The translations under genes and the position numbers were made by a program. The notes beneath the pieces are model-generated. The model made no database searches. It worked only from the letters and a program-made list of their open reading frames with translations, and was not told where the DNA came from. From NCBI GenBank assembly GCA_023432855.1, contig JAEZEZ010000004.1, forward strand, positions 1-11,397: a stretch of DNA of 11,397 bases, in the 5' to 3' direction. The stretch comes from Pseudomonadota bacterium. GTDB taxonomy: Bacteria > Pseudomonadota > Alphaproteobacteria > Caulobacterales > Caulobacteraceae. Shown one piece after another: positions 5,759 through 11,397 of the stretch. The first letter of the stretch is position 1; every line of letters begins with the position of its first letter.

Positions 5759-7345
5759 TCATGGCAGCGGTTTGAACGACAGGTGGTGGAAGTCGTAGCT
5801 GAAGTCCGCCAGCGGCGAGAGCGCCCTGGCCGTCACCTCCACGACCCGACCGTCCTCGACCTTGAAGGTCAGGACCGCGTCCTCGACCGTCGGGTCGCCG
5901 AAGCGCGTTCGGAAGGCGTCCGGGCCCCACGGTTCGATCGATCCGCGGAAGGCCGGGGTGCGCGTGAACTCGACCGCCAGGCCCGCGCCTCGTCGCAGGA
6001 CCTTGAGATCGCCGTACCAGGGGTCGCGATAGGTTCCGACGTACCGGTCGAGCGGCAGCGACGGGCCGCCGGCGGCGGCTGTCGTCTTCGCCGCCGCGAG
6101 ATCGGCCAGCGCCTTCTCGCGCCGTTCGCGCGTGCTCTTGCGATAGTAGGCGAGCCAGTCGAAGGCCGGCGCGCCCAGCAGCCTGTCCAGCAGCACGTTG
6201 CGCAGTCCGTTCAGCACCCCGCCTTCCTCGGCGTTGGTCAGCACCACCACGCCGAACCCCCGCGCCGGGACCATGGCCGTGTAGGTGATCTGGCCGTTCA
6301 TGCCGCCGGAGTGGCCCACGACGCGCTCGCCGCGATAGTCGAAGACGTTCCAGCCCAGCGCATAGGTGCGGAACATGGCGCGCGCCGGCTCTTCCGGCGT
6401 CGGTCCCTCGCTCGAGCCCATGATGGTCTGCGGCGACCACATCTCCGCCGCCTGCGCCTCGCTCCACAGCCGCTGGCCGCCGGGCGCCGCGCCCCTGGCC
6501 AACTGCACCTGCAGCCAGGCCGCCATGTCTCGCACGCTGGCCTGCACCCCGCCGGCGGGGGCGAACGAGTCGGTCTCCTGCCGGGCGACGCGCTGCATGG
6601 TCCCCATGCCGTACATCGGGCCGTCGATGCGGGCGTGGCGGCCGGCCAGGTTCGCGTCCGGAGCCAGCGAGGGCGCCGCGACCGCGGTCGACATGCCGGC
6701 CGGGCGCAGGATGCGTTCGGTGACGAAGGCCTCCCAGGTCCGACCCGAGATCTTTTCGACCAAAGCGCCGGCGGCGACATAGAGCACGTTGTCGTAGTCG
6801 TAGCCGGTGCGGAACCCGCGCACGGGCTTGAGGTGACGCAGGCCCCGGACCACGTCCTCGCGGGTGTGGGTGGTGGTCGGCCAGATCATCAGGTCGCCGG
6901 CGCCCAGCGGCAGGCCCGAGCGGTGGGTGAGCAGGTCCCGCACCGTCATCGCCCGCGTGGTGGCTTCGTCGTACATGGCGAAGTCCGGCATGTAGCGGAC
7001 CACGGGCTCGTCCCAGTCGAGCTTCTTCTCGTCGACCAGGATGGCCAGCGCCGCCGCGGTCATGGCCTTGGTGTTGGAGGCGACGGCGAAGAGGGTGTCG
7101 GCCTCGACCGGCGCCGGCTCACCCAGCCGCCGCAGGCCATAGCCCTTGAGCCAGACGGGTTGGCCGGGGCGGATGACGGCCAGCGCCACACCGGGGGTCC
7201 CGAACTCCGCCCGGAAGGCGGCGACGATCTCATCGACGCCGTCCAGGACATCGGCGTGGGCCAGTGACGGCCGCGAGACCATGAGCGCCGCGGCGCCCGC
7301 GCCGCCGCCGAGCAGAAGCCGTCGCCTGTCGATGTATCCGCTCAC
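5759..7345 (-). CDS. Tat-exported serine hydrolase (class C beta-lactamase/DD-peptidase family) with DUF3471-like C-terminus
   Basis: The 528-residue product belongs to the PF00144 family, which includes AmpC-type beta-lactamases, DD-peptidases and esterases. The start MSGYIDRRRLLLGGGAGAAALM is a twin-arginine signal, with likely cleavage near LAHA (about 31), so it is exported folded. Catalytic motifs are nucleophile S90-N-T-K93 (FAVASNTKAMTA), Y184-D-N186 (YDYDNVLYVAAG) and H345-S-G-G348 in place of KTG. Family-typical DLLTHRSGLP is at 137-146. Residues about 415-528 form a beta-rich domain beginning YVGTYRDPWYGDL, typical of DUF3471. The HSGG motif and added domain argue against a true AmpC, so substrate and reaction are unknown; peptidase or esterase activity is equally possible. 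The start is GTG at 7345-7343, preceded by AAGGGGGGG with 5-nt spacing. The class A beta-lactamase follows 69 bp downstream. Confidence 0.9.
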   Translation of the reverse strand: MSGYIDRRRLLLGGGAGAAALMVSRPSLAHADVLDGVDEIVAAFRAEFGTPGVALAVIRPGQPVWLKGYGLRRLGEPAPVEADTLFAVASNTKAMTAAALAILVDEKKLDWDEPVVRYMPDFAMYDEATTRAMTVRDLLTHRSGLPLGAGDLMIWPTTTHTREDVVRGLRHLKPVRGFRTGYDYDNVLYVAAGALVEKISGRTWEAFVTERILRPAGMSTAVAAPSLAPDANLAGRHARIDGPMYGMGTMQRVARQETDSFAPAGGVQASVRDMAAWLQVQLARGAAPGGQRLWSEAQAAEMWSPQTIMGSSEGPTPEEPARAMFRTYALGWNVFDYRGERVVGHSGGMNGQITYTAMVPARGFGVVVLTNAEEGGVLNGLRNVLLDRLLGAPAFDWLAYYRKSTRERREKALADLAAAKTTAAAGGPSLPLDRYVGTYRDPWYGDLKVLRRGAGLAVEFTRTPAFRGSIEPWGPDAFRTRFGDPTVEDAVLTFKVEDGRVVEVTARALSPLADFSYDFHHLSFKPLP

Positions 7346-7371
7346 TCTCGCCCCCCCTTGGAACCCGCCGC

Positions 7372-7395
7372 AAAAGCAGCACGAAGCGCCGCTGC
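7372..7395 (-). terminator. Possible weak intrinsic terminator after trmB
   Basis: A few bases past the trmB stop the minus strand reads GCAGC, a 10-nt middle that can extend the stem imperfectly, then GCTGC followed by TTTT. The core stem is five base pairs plus a possible G-T pair. It is short and the T-tract is only four, so it may be inefficient. If it works, it separates the metK/trmB unit from the serine hydrolase. Confidence 0.3.
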
Positions 7396-7398
7396 GGG

Positions 7399-8097
7399 CT
7401 AGACCCGCTCGAACTCGAGGAAGATGGGGGCGGTGTCGCCCAGCTTCTTTTCCTCGTAACGCGTGGTGACGTGGTCCGCCGGCGGCGTGCGCCAGTCGTC
7501 GGCCCGGTCTGCCATCCAGCGCAGACGCGGTTCGCGCAGCGCCCGCTCCAGCGTCCAGGCGGCGTAGTCCTTCCAGTCGGTCACGAAGCGCAGCCTGCCG
7601 CCCGGCTTCAGCACCCTGGCGATCTCGCCGAGGGTTTCTGGCTGGATCAGGCGCCGCTTCTGGTGCCGCGCCTTCGGCCAGGGATCGGGAAACAGGATGA
7701 ACACGCGCGTCAGCGAGTCGTCAGGCAGGCCTTCCAGGATGGGGCGGGCGTCTCCGCCGTGGAGGCGCACGTTCTTCAGGCCGCCCTGATCGATATGGCG
7801 CAGGGCCGACCCGACCCCGTTGAGGAAGGGTTCGCATCCCAGGATCAGGACATCCGGACGCCGGGCGGCCTGGGCCGCCATGTGCTCCCCGCCGCCGAAG
7901 CCGATCTCGAACCAGACTTCAGCCGCATCGGGCATCAGCGCCCGCGGATCGATGGCGCCGGTTTCCGGAATGGCGATGTGCGGCAGCAGGCTGTCGAACA
8001 GCGCCGCCTGGGCCGGCTTCAGCGTGCGCGACTTGATGCGCCCGAAGGAACGGAGGGGACCCCAGGAGGGGGCTTTGGGGTCGGGCGTCTGCGGCAT
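7399..8097 (-). CDS. trmB: tRNA (guanine-N7-)-methyltransferase TrmB
   Basis: TrmB transfers a methyl group from SAM to N7 of G46 in the variable loop of many tRNAs. The 232-residue product shows the family signatures: SAM-binding loop EIGFGGGEH (64-72), the acidic GCEP at the end of strand 2 (87-90), the catalytic and tRNA-binding segment FPDPWPKARHQKRR (136-149), LKPGGRLRFVTDW (163-175) and the C-terminal TRYEEKK (212-218). The length is normal. ATG at 8097 has no clear Shine-Dalgarno sequence; GCTATAGC ends 6 nt upstream, so a leaderless transcript is conceivable. The gene begins 54 bp after the metK stop, which places the SAM producer directly upstream of a SAM user. Confidence 0.97.
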   Translation of the reverse strand: MPQTPDPKAPSWGPLRSFGRIKSRTLKPAQAALFDSLLPHIAIPETGAIDPRALMPDAAEVWFEIGFGGGEHMAAQAARRPDVLILGCEPFLNGVGSALRHIDQGGLKNVRLHGGDARPILEGLPDDSLTRVFILFPDPWPKARHQKRRLIQPETLGEIARVLKPGGRLRFVTDWKDYAAWTLERALREPRLRWMADRADDWRTPPADHVTTRYEEKKLGDTAPIFLEFERV

Positions 8098-8103
8098 CGG
8101 CTG

Positions 8104-8111
8104 GCTATAGC
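8104..8111 (-). promoter_or_regulatory. Weak -10-like box just upstream of trmB
   Basis: GCTATAGC (palindromic) matches six of eight positions of the Caulobacter -10 consensus GCTANAWC and ends six bases before the trmB ATG. TTGCGC lies only about 9 nt upstream, which is short for a -35 box. If used, transcription would begin at or next to the ATG, giving a leaderless message. Read-through from metK remains the simpler explanation. Confidence 0.2.
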
Positions 8112-8151
8112 GAGGGCGCGGCGCAAAATCATCCGCTCCTGCGGCCGCAGC

Positions 8152-9318
8152 CTAGAACGCCCGCTTCAGCTCCTCGACCAGATCCACCTTCTCCCAGGTG
8201 AATCCGCCCTCGTTGTCGGGGACCCGGCCGAAGTGGCCGTAGGCGGCGGTGCGGGCGTAGATGGGACGATTCAGCTGCAGCTTCTCGCGGATGGCGCGCG
8301 GGGTGAGCCCGTCCATCAGCTCCGGGAGCAGCTTCTCCAGCGCCGCCTCGTCCACCTGTCCGGTGCCGTGGGTATCGACGTAGAAGCTCAGCGGCTGCGA
8401 CACCCCGATGGCGTAGCTGACCTGCAGGGTCACCTTGCGCGCCAGGCCGGCGGCCACGACGTTCTTGGCGAGGTAGCGGCAGGCGTAGGCGGCGGACCGA
8501 TCGACCTTGGTCGGGTCCTTGCCCGAGAAGGCGCCGCCGCCGTGGGGCGCCGCGCCGCCATAGGTATCGACGATGATCTTGCGGCCCGTGATGCCGGCGT
8601 CCCCGTCCGGGCCCCCGATGACGAAGGCCCCGGTCGGATTGACGATCCACTCGGTCTCGCCGGTGACGATCCCTTCGGGCAGCACGCTTTCGGCGTAGGG
8701 CCGGATGATCGCTTCCACGTCCTTGGACGAGAGGCCCTCGCGGTGCTGGGTGGAGACGACGATCTTCAGCGCCCGTTCGGGCCGCCCGTCCTTGTAGAGG
8801 AGGGTGACCTGGCTCTTGGCGTCCGGTTCGAGCTCAGGCGCCTCACCGGCGTGGCGGGCTTCCGCCAGGCGGCGGAGGATGTCGTGCGAGAACTGGATGG
8901 GCGCGGGCATCAGCGCCTCGGTCTCGTCGACCGCATAGCCGAACATGATGCCCTGGTCGCCAGCGCCCTCGTCCTTGCCGTCCGCCGCATCGACCCCCTG
9001 GGCGATGTGAGCCGACTGCTCGTGCAGGTGACAGGCATACTCGGCGTTGCGCCAGTGGAAGCCTTCCTGCTCGTAACCGATGTCCTTGACGGCGAGGCGG
9101 ACCTTTTCCTCCAGCCCGCCGAGGACCTCGCTGGGTCCGCGCACCTCGCCGGCCAGAACGATGCGGTTGGTGGTGACCAGAGTCTCGCAGGCCACGCGGG
9201 CCTCGGGCTCGACCGCCAGGTAGGCGTCCACGACCGTGTCGGAAATCCGGTCCGCGACCTTGTCGGGATGGCCTTCGGAAACGCTCTCGCTGGTGAAGAT
9301 GTAGGAAGGCCGGATCAC
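8152..9318 (-). CDS. metK: S-adenosylmethionine synthetase (methionine adenosyltransferase)
   Basis: MetK makes SAM from methionine and ATP with release of phosphate and pyrophosphate; it is cytoplasmic and normally essential. The 388-residue product carries the N-terminal motif FTSESVSEGHPDKVADRISD (8-27), the signature hexapeptide region GAGDQGIMFGYA (118-129), GGPDGDAGITGRK (236-248) and the glycine-rich P-loop-like GGGAFSGKDPTKVDRS (260-275). The length is typical. The start is GTG at 9318-9316, placed by the conserved beginning MIRPSYIFTSES; only a weak GGACAG lies about 6-9 nt upstream. The gene has its own promoter-operator in the 72-bp gap after the XRE gene, so SAM-cycle control is likely. 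trmB follows 54 bp downstream. Confidence 0.98.
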   Translation of the reverse strand: MIRPSYIFTSESVSEGHPDKVADRISDTVVDAYLAVEPEARVACETLVTTNRIVLAGEVRGPSEVLGGLEEKVRLAVKDIGYEQEGFHWRNAEYACHLHEQSAHIAQGVDAADGKDEGAGDQGIMFGYAVDETEALMPAPIQFSHDILRRLAEARHAGEAPELEPDAKSQVTLLYKDGRPERALKIVVSTQHREGLSSKDVEAIIRPYAESVLPEGIVTGETEWIVNPTGAFVIGGPDGDAGITGRKIIVDTYGGAAPHGGGAFSGKDPTKVDRSAAYACRYLAKNVVAAGLARKVTLQVSYAIGVSQPLSFYVDTHGTGQVDEAALEKLLPELMDGLTPRAIREKLQLNRPIYARTAAYGHFGRVPDNEGGFTWEKVDLVEELKRAF

Positions 9319-9351
9319 GTGGAACTGTCCGCGGCTGGGGAAGGGAGGCGG

Positions 9352-9380
9352 ACCATATAAAGATGTCTTTATATGAGCAA
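9352..9380 (-). promoter_or_regulatory. Candidate metK promoter (-35 TTGCTC, -10 TATGGT)
   Basis: On the minus strand TTGCTC (9380-9375) and TATGGT (9357-9352) are separated by 17 nt, a normal spacing for a housekeeping promoter. Each is a partial consensus match. Transcription would start near 9345, leaving a leader of about 27 nt. The inverted repeat at 9354-9375 fills the spacer and overlaps the -10, so a bound protein would block RNA polymerase. The assignment is by eye. Confidence 0.45.
9354..9375. promoter_or_regulatory. Palindromic operator upstream of metK
   Basis: A perfect inverted repeat with arms CATATAAAGA and TCTTTATATG and a 2-bp spacer TG lies 36 bp upstream of the metK start. 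Only 5 of its 22 bases besides the spacer G are G or C, against about 70% G+C around it, so chance is an unlikely explanation. Repeats of this build upstream of methionine-cycle genes in proteobacteria have been assigned by comparative genomics to SAM/SAH-sensing repressors (SahR/SamR-type). I suggest such a regulator by analogy; no gene for it lies in the window. The palindrome is symmetric, so no strand is given. Confidence 0.75.
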
Positions 9381-9390
9381 GCGGCCCGGA

Positions 9391-9807
9391 TCAGTCGTCG
9401 CCGTCGTCGTCCGTCAGGGTGCGGACCAGCTCGAGGATGCGCCGCCGCTGCTTGGAGGTCAGCCGCGGGAACAGCGTGGCCAGCTCTATCCCTTCGGGGG
9501 TCATGAGGAAGCCGTGCAGCGACTGCTCGCTCTCGCTTTCGGAGAAGCTCTGGTCCTCGACCTCGGACGGCAGGCCCTGAAAGAAGTAGGACACTGGCGC
9601 CTGCAGGAACCGCGCGATCTCGAAAAGCTTCGAGGCGCTGATGCGGTTGGTGCCACGCTCGTACTTCTGGACCTGCTGGAAGGTCAGGCCCAGCGCATGG
9701 GCCAGCCGCTCCTGACTGACGCCGAGGAACTTGCGCCGCATGCGGACGCGCGCCCCGACATGCAGGTCGATGGGGTTCGGGGTGCTGAGCGCCAGGGACT
9801 CGGCCAT
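9391..9807 (-). CDS. XRE-family transcriptional regulator, PraR-like
   Basis: This 138-residue DNA-binding protein has a Cro/CI helix-turn-helix at about residues 16-77, with SQERLAHALGLTFQQVQKYE as the HTH core and RGTNRISASKL following. The prefix NPIDLHVGARVRMRR and the HTH resemble the PraR-type regulators of rhizobia and their relatives across alphaproteobacteria. A C-terminal helix LTSKQRRRILELVRTL (117-132) and an acidic end DDDGDD follow. The frame is open upstream to 9939, but ATG at 9807 is chosen: AGGAGAG lies 5 nt before it and homology starts there. The gene lies 55 bp after lnt and 72 bp before metK. From memory, a gene of this family between lnt and metK recurs in alphaproteobacteria. 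The target genes are unknown; it could act on its own promoter or on metK, but nothing in the sequence proves this. Confidence 0.9.
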   Translation of the reverse strand: MAESLALSTPNPIDLHVGARVRMRRKFLGVSQERLAHALGLTFQQVQKYERGTNRISASKLFEIARFLQAPVSYFFQGLPSEVEDQSFSESESEQSLHGFLMTPEGIELATLFPRLTSKQRRRILELVRTLTDDDGDD

Positions 9808-9812
9808 GAACT

Positions 9813-9819
9813 CTCTCCT
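9813..9819 (-). promoter_or_regulatory. Shine-Dalgarno sequence deciding the XRE gene start
   Basis: AGGAGAG on the minus strand, with 5 nt to the ATG at 9807, is the best ribosome binding site in the window. It supports the 138-residue product over the longer open frame that begins at 9939 inside lnt. Confidence 0.8.
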
Positions 9820-9862
9820 GCGCCGAACGCGTCGGGAATGCACGCCCCATCGTCCGGAAAAA

Positions 9863-11397
9863 TCAAGTCTCGTGCTGGTGTCTCGAACGCCGGGCCCACT
9901 CGCGCACAGGTGCGGCGACAAGGAATCCAAGCGCCACAAGCGCCCAGAAACCCAAATCCCCGACGCGGGAGAAATACGAATTTTCCAGCGGCTCTGGCAA
10001 GAGGGCGTCGATCACGCCGCTTTCTCCCGGATCCAGACGGTGGTCGTCGTCGACCCGGCCCCAGGGATCGACAATGGCGGACACCCCTGTCGGTGTGGCC
10101 CGGACGATCGGCATCCCCTGTTCGATGGCGCGGTAGCTGGCCAGGTTGAGGTGCTGCAGAGGACCGGACGTGCGCCCGAACCAGGCGTCGTTCGACACAT
10201 TGACGATCCAACGCGGCCGCCCGCCGGGATCGGCCAGGCCGGGGAAGAGGCTTTCGTAGCAGATCAGCGGCTGGAAGGTCGGCAGGCCGGGCAGCGACAT
10301 CGGCGCTGGCCTCGGGCCGGGCGAGAAGCCGTCGCCCACGTGCACCAGTTCCTTCACGCCCAGCGGCTGCAGCAGGGCTTCCAGCGGCAGGTACTCGCCG
10401 AAGGGCACCAGCCTGTGCTTGTCGTAAACGCCGGTGGGAACCAGGTCGCGCCCTCTGCGCGTCAGGGCGGCGAGGCTGTTGAAGTATTTCACCTCGCCGT
10501 CGGGCTGGCGCTCGCCGCGGTAGGTTCCCATCAGCAGCGTCTGGCCCGGCGCGAGCGCGCCCGCGATGGCGTCCCGGGTCCAGGCCTCTGGCGCGAGCAG
10601 GTCCTCGGCGGCGGCCGGCAGCGCGCCTTCAGGCCAGATCACGACATCGGGGGCCCGGGCGCCGTTGGCTCGCGCGGTCAGGTTGACGTAGCGGAGCACG
10701 ATGGCGCGGAAGGCGGCCTCGTCCCACTTGTCCTGCTGCGGCACGTCGGCCTGGACGACGCGGACCGTCGTTTCGCCATAACGGACCTGGGCTCCCGCCA
10801 GTCGCATCGCGCCGAAGGTCCACAGCCCCGCCAGCACGATCATTCCTGCGGCGGCCATGCCGACCCGGGCCTTGCGGGGCCCCGGGGCCGCCAGGGGCGC
10901 AAGCGAGGCCCAGACGAACAGGGTCAGAATGGTCAGGCCGTAGGCGCCGACGACCGAGGCCGCCTGGGAAACCGCGCCGCCGGCGACCCAGGTCTCGCCG
11001 GGCAGGTTCCAGGGGAAGCCGGTGAGCACGTGGCCCCGCAGCCATTCGCAGAGCCCCAGCGCGGCGGCGAAGACCAGGACCCGGCCGACATGGGCTGGCG
11101 CGATCCGGCGGTAGAGCGCGCAGGCCGCGCCCCAGAAGAGGCCGAGCCCCGCGGGCAGGAGGGAGGCGGCGAACGGCGCCATCCAGGCCTGGCGCGCGTC
11201 GACCAGGAAGGCTTCGGCCACCCACCAGCAGCCGACCGCGAAATAGGCGAACCCGGCCAGCCAGCCGCGCCAGAAGGCCGAGCGCAGCGGGCGATCGCCG
11301 CTCGCCCTGTCGACCAGCCACATGAGCAGCGGATAGCCGAGGAACCCCGGCAGCAGGCCGAAGGGCGGGTGGGCCAGGGCCGCAGCCAGTCCGGCGG
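9863..11397 (-). CDS. lnt: Apolipoprotein N-acyltransferase Lnt (5' end outside window)
   Basis: Lnt adds the third acyl chain to the N-terminal cysteine of lipoproteins in the inner membrane, the last step of lipoprotein maturation. The frame stays open to the window edge: before the internal ATG at 11323 it still encodes typical Lnt sequence (AHPPFGLLPGFLGYPLL), so that ATG is not the start and a short N-terminal part is missing. Several membrane segments fill the first half (for example FAYFAVGCWWVAEAFL and TILTLFVWASLAPL). The periplasmic nitrilase-like domain carries the catalytic triad. Counted from the Met at 11323 it is E232 (VIWPEGALP), K302 (YDKHRLVPFGEYLP) and C355 (ICYESLFP), with the companion Glu310 and Tyr356-Glu357 present. 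A last membrane segment precedes the basic C-terminus. The XRE gene starts 55 bp downstream. Confidence 0.97.
   Translation of the reverse strand, partial: AGLAAALAHPPFGLLPGFLGYPLLMWLVDRASGDRPLRSAFWRGWLAGFAYFAVGCWWVAEAFLVDARQAWMAPFAASLLPAGLGLFWGAACALYRRIAPAHVGRVLVFAAALGLCEWLRGHVLTGFPWNLPGETWVAGGAVSQAASVVGAYGLTILTLFVWASLAPLAAPGPRKARVGMAAAGMIVLAGLWTFGAMRLAGAQVRYGETTVRVVQADVPQQDKWDEAAFRAIVLRYVNLTARANGARAPDVVIWPEGALPAAAEDLLAPEAWTRDAIAGALAPGQTLLMGTYRGERQPDGEVKYFNSLAALTRRGRDLVPTGVYDKHRLVPFGEYLPLEALLQPLGVKELVHVGDGFSPGPRPAPMSLPGLPTFQPLICYESLFPGLADPGGRPRWIVNVSNDAWFGRTSGPLQHLNLASYRAIEQGMPIVRATPTGVSAIVDPWGRVDDDHRLDPGESGVIDALLPEPLENSYFSRVGDLGFWALVALGFLVAAPVREWARRSRHQHET

Noticed and set aside
5627..7267. 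Plus-strand frame of 546 codons opposite the serine hydrolase
   Set aside because: The translation is rich in R, G, A and H without motifs. The opposite strand encodes a clear PF00144 hydrolase with all catalytic motifs.
8139..8150. Palindrome CTGCGGCCGCAG after metK as a terminator
   Set aside because: It is GC-rich and perfectly symmetric but has no loop and no following T-tract, so it does not meet the form of an intrinsic terminator.
9319..9353. SAM riboswitch (SAM-II or SAM/SAH type) in the metK leader
   Set aside because: The predicted leader is about 27 nt, mostly pyrimidine, with no pseudoknot-forming helices that I can see. The palindromic operator explains regulation better.
7471..9360. 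Plus-strand frame of 629 codons opposite trmB and metK
   Set aside because: It is a shadow of two conserved genes and has no recognisable domain or ribosome binding site.
9808..9939. Longer XRE protein starting at 9939
   Set aside because: It would overlap the end of lnt, and the extra residues lack homology. A strong Shine-Dalgarno sequence precedes the ATG at 9807.
1..11397. CRISPR arrays, insertion sequences, transposase fragments, tRNA or rRNA genes, attachment sites
   Set aside because: No regularly spaced direct repeats, terminal inverted repeats, transposase motifs or structured RNA genes were seen on either strand. The three-gene insertion has no visible mobility gene or flanking repeat.

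Overview
The window is GC-rich DNA (about 70% G+C in the housekeeping genes) from an alphaproteobacterium. It is most likely a member of the Caulobacterales such as Phenylobacterium, Caulobacter or Brevundimonas. I infer this from the N-terminus of translation initiation factor IF2, the combined YlxR/L7Ae-like protein, the Caulobacter-type -10 element and the gene order. I cannot name the genus or species.

Every supported gene lies on the minus strand, so transcription runs from high to low coordinates. In that order the genes are: lnt (apolipoprotein N-acyltransferase, 5' end cut by the window edge), a PraR-like XRE regulator, metK (S-adenosylmethionine synthetase), trmB (tRNA m7G46 methyltransferase), a Tat-exported serine hydrolase with a DUF3471-like C-terminus, a class A beta-lactamase lipoprotein with A2-type features, a small secreted protein of unknown function, rimP, nusA, ylxR, and infB (3' part beyond the window). 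The long plus-strand reading frames are shadows of these genes.

The two ends form housekeeping blocks. The first (lnt, XRE, metK, trmB) covers lipoprotein maturation, SAM supply and a SAM-dependent tRNA methyltransferase. The second (rimP, nusA, ylxR, infB) covers 30S maturation, transcription elongation and termination, RNA binding and translation initiation. From memory, these blocks are usually adjacent in alphaproteobacteria. Here three genes (4041-7345) separate them: two penicillin-recognising serine hydrolases in tandem and a secreted protein in DNA of only about 56% G+C. This is the accessory part of the window.

Two regulatory sites stand out. Upstream of metK a perfect 10-2-10 inverted repeat, strikingly AT-rich for this DNA, lies between plausible -35 and -10 boxes, as expected for a methionine/SAM-responsive operator. 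Upstream of rimP a strong intrinsic terminator (10-bp stem, UUCG loop, U6) ends only 14 nt before the GTG start and lies downstream of a Caulobacter-like -10 box. This suggests attenuation of the rimP-nusA-infB operon. I saw no RNA genes, CRISPR arrays, insertion sequences, attachment sites or origins, and no gene-free stretch exceeds 300 bases.
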